Notes under the pieces: model-generated
What the model saw: only the letters and a program-made list of their open reading frames with translations
Database searches by the model: none
What the model was told of the DNA's origin: nothing
In this document: positions 62,235-64,000 of the stretch, piece after piece
Position numbering within the stretch: the first letter of the stretch is position 1
How the letters are laid out: each line of letters starts with the position of its first letter
Made by a program: the position numbers and the translations under genes
DNA from: Akebia trifoliata
Taxonomy: Eukaryota; Streptophyta; Magnoliopsida; Ranunculales; Lardizabalaceae
Reading direction: 5' to 3'
NCBI GenBank assembly: GCA_017979445.1
Contig: CM030713.1
Location: 31,587,915 to 31,651,914, forward strand
Length of the DNA: 64,000 bases

Positions 62235-62282
62235 AATAAAGGTGCATCTACTCCCTTCTAGCTATCACACCGAAAACATGAA

Positions 62283-62302
62283 GGGGGGGGGGGGGGGGGG
62301 GG
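62283..62302 (+). repeat. homopolymer of 20 G
   Basis: An uninterrupted G run, rare in an AT-rich plant genome; it may be a real mononucleotide tract of uncertain length. It lies about 400 bp downstream of the MTP1 stop codon. Confidence 0.85.
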
Positions 62303-62694
62303 TCGCAGAGCAAATGACTTGGTGCAACTCCTCCAGCATAAGTTCCATAGACATCCTTTATCACATATGCTTGCCACATCAGCATCATTTATTCAGATAA
62401 GCAGGAAGTGTGGCTTTTCCGTCCCTAACATTAAAAGAAAAAAAAAGGAAAAAGAAGTAGAAGAAGAAATACATGACATGTGCACAAATATATGATACAA
62501 AAAACTTCAGGAAGAGCAGCAATTCATTGGCAGAGAGACTAAAAAGACACCACTGATTAAACTTTACTGTTAAGGCATGTCCAACCATAACACTAACTTC
62601 AATGATCCTTATGTATGGTAGAAAGAATCTAAACAGTGAGAAAACTTAGGTAACCAAGATAGATACATCATCTATCAATAACCCCTTAAAAGTG

Positions 62695-63912
62695 TTACTG
62701 ACGCTCTATCTGAATGGTTACATGGCTGATTTTGTACTCCCTCCTAATATAGTCAACAACTTTGTCCAGCACCATATCCGCATCTGCATCTGGCTTAATC
62801 CTCACATGGCAAGCCAATAGAACCTTACCTACAGTGATGGCCCAAATGTGAAGCTCATGAATGGCCACCACCTCACGCATCTCACAAAGCCCCTTCTCAA
62901 GCATTGTTGCATCAATCTCCCTTGGTGTGCTCTCCATTAGCACCTCCAGTATGTTCCGCAGCATCCTGATTGTTGTGCCCAGTACAATAACAGAGAATAT
63001 GAGGGTGCATATCAGATCAATTATCTTCCATTTAGGCTTATACCATATAATTGCTCCTCCGATCATCACCCCAATGCTCTGGATGGAGTCCCCAAGTATG
63101 TGAAGATAAGCCCCCTGTACATTGATGTTCCGTTGTTGTTGTTGTTGCTTCTCTTCATGTCTACCTTCAGATATTTGTGCATCCTCAGAAGAACCAAGTA
63201 GAGGTTCTGCATGTTCCGCTTTGCAAGCAAAGGTGTTCTCATTATTGTGTTTGGAATGCCTCCCATGATGTTCATGTGCCGTAATGCTTATTCCATGGCT
63301 ATGGCTGTGAACATGATCATGATCATCATGGCTATGACCATGATCATGCCCACCATGACCATGGTCATGACCCAACAATACAGCCATGATGACATTAACC
63401 ACTAAACCAAAAGCTGCGACAACAAACATTAGACAGCCCCGAACCTCGCCTGTGTCATGGATGAGTCTGGTAATAGCTTCATAAACTAGTATGCCAGCCA
63501 GGAGCCATATCATCTGGATGGAAACCAAAGCACCTAGGATCTCAATCCTGAAGAAACCATAAGATTGACGTGGAGTCGCTTCCCACCCTGATGCCCACAA
63601 AGAAAACAAAGAGATGGCAAAGGCTGCAACATCTGAAAGGAGATGCGCAGCATCAGTTAAAATTGCAAGACTATTAGCTTTAATGCCACCAACAACTTCT
63701 ACACTCATGAAGATGAGACAAAGTGCAACTGCAATCAAAAGCTTCCTCATAGAGGCCGACCGCTCTTTGGCATCCTTTGAGCTGGCACCAGTATCAGCAA
63801 ACCCACATGCTGCTCCCCCACAGATTTTGCTACCGCCTAGGCTTGGTTCTCCAACAGGCAAATCTCCACTTATTTCAGTGATCTGCCCATGTTGGGAACT
63901 TTGTGCTTCCAT
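62695..63912 (-). CDS. MTP1: MTP1-type vacuolar zinc transporter (CDF family)
   Basis: This is a Zn2+/H+ antiporter of the cation diffusion facilitator family that loads zinc into the vacuole and gives zinc tolerance. A single coding exon of 405 aa. Six transmembrane segments are readable between residues 57 and 312. The two metal-binding HxxxD motifs are H90-x3-D94 (in [13 protein letters not shown]) and H271-x3-D275 (in HILGDSIQ). A His-rich cytosolic loop (about 182-220, with many HDHGH steps) lies between segments 4 and 5 and is the family's metal sensor. A short Gln run (256-260) follows it. The N-terminal Cys pair (CGGAAC) is also typical. The minus strand reads TTTCAG directly before the ATG, an intron acceptor: the 5' UTR is split and its first part lies beyond the window. 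MTP1 and MTP3 cannot be told apart with certainty. Confidence 0.94.
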   Translation of the reverse strand: MEAQSSQHGQITEISGDLPVGEPSLGGSKICGGAACGFADTGASSKDAKERSASMRKLLIAVALCLIFMSVEVVGGIKANSLAILTDAAHLLSDVAAFAISLFSLWASGWEATPRQSYGFFRIEILGALVSIQMIWLLAGILVYEAITRLIHDTGEVRGCLMFVVAAFGLVVNVIMAVLLGHDHGHGGHDHGHSHDDHDHVHSHSHGISITAHEHHGRHSKHNNENTFACKAEHAEPLLGSSEDAQISEGRHEEKQQQQQRNINVQGAYLHILGDSIQSIGVMIGGAIIWYKPKWKIIDLICTLIFSVIVLGTTIRMLRNILEVLMESTPREIDATMLEKGLCEMREVVAIHELHIWAITVGKVLLACHVRIKPDADADMVLDKVVDYIRREYKISHVTIQIERQ

Positions 63913-64000
63913 CTGAAAGTTTGCAAAGAAATTGTTTCTATGTCAAACATCAATCAAGAATTTAAGACTATTATCTTAATTTTATAGCTGGAAACATGAT
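63913..64000 (-). other. 3' part of the 5'-UTR intron of MTP1
   Basis: On the minus strand a CTTTCAG acceptor abuts the ATG and a T-rich stretch precedes it. The donor is outside the window. Confidence 0.6.

Overview
This is nuclear DNA of a flowering plant, most likely a dicot with TE-rich introns. It has spliced genes with GT/AG junctions, AT-rich introns and spacers, plant-only or plant-typical families (TTG1, a plastid-type two-RRM protein, mTERF, a MTP1-type zinc transporter), Ty1/copia and LINE debris, and many (TA)n tracts. The species cannot be named from the sequence alone.

Layout. 1-4981: gene-poor, with weak LTR-retrotransposon traces. 4982-20874 (+): a 13-exon ubiquitin-specific protease of the UBP9/10/11 type, 945 aa, with introns swollen by transposons. 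22872-24454 (+): a two-exon mTERF gene. 25918-39003 (+): a four-exon ankyrin-repeat gene. Its first intron holds a copia element with a LINE nested in its LTR, and its third intron holds a 5.8-kb element with 0.7-kb terminal inverted repeats that carries a piece of the ribosomal protein S24 gene. 40236-41468 (+): a four-exon plastid RNA-binding protein gene. 41469-47933: spacer with LINE remnants. 47934-48488 (-): an intronless RING-H2 gene. 48925-50481: five hairpin MITEs in a row. 50482-59232: spacer with LTR pieces, a TRIM, MITEs and LINE tails. 59233-60249 (-): the TTG1 WD40 gene. 62695-63912 (-): a MTP1-type zinc transporter whose 5' leader runs out of the window.

The seven genes have no shared pathway. 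They look like ordinary, independently expressed nuclear genes: protein turnover (UBP, RING-H2), organelle gene expression (mTERF, RRM), epidermal and pigment regulation (TTG1), and vacuolar zinc loading (MTP1).

The most interesting feature is the transposon layer. A family of about a dozen small elements, each made of two hairpins inside terminal inverted repeats, sits almost always in (TA)n tracts. One subfamily shares its outer end with the S24-carrying element, which also lies in a (TA)n tract. This suggests one TA-seeking, Mutator-like transposition system moving both hairpin MITEs and a gene-capturing element. No transposase gene is visible in the window.
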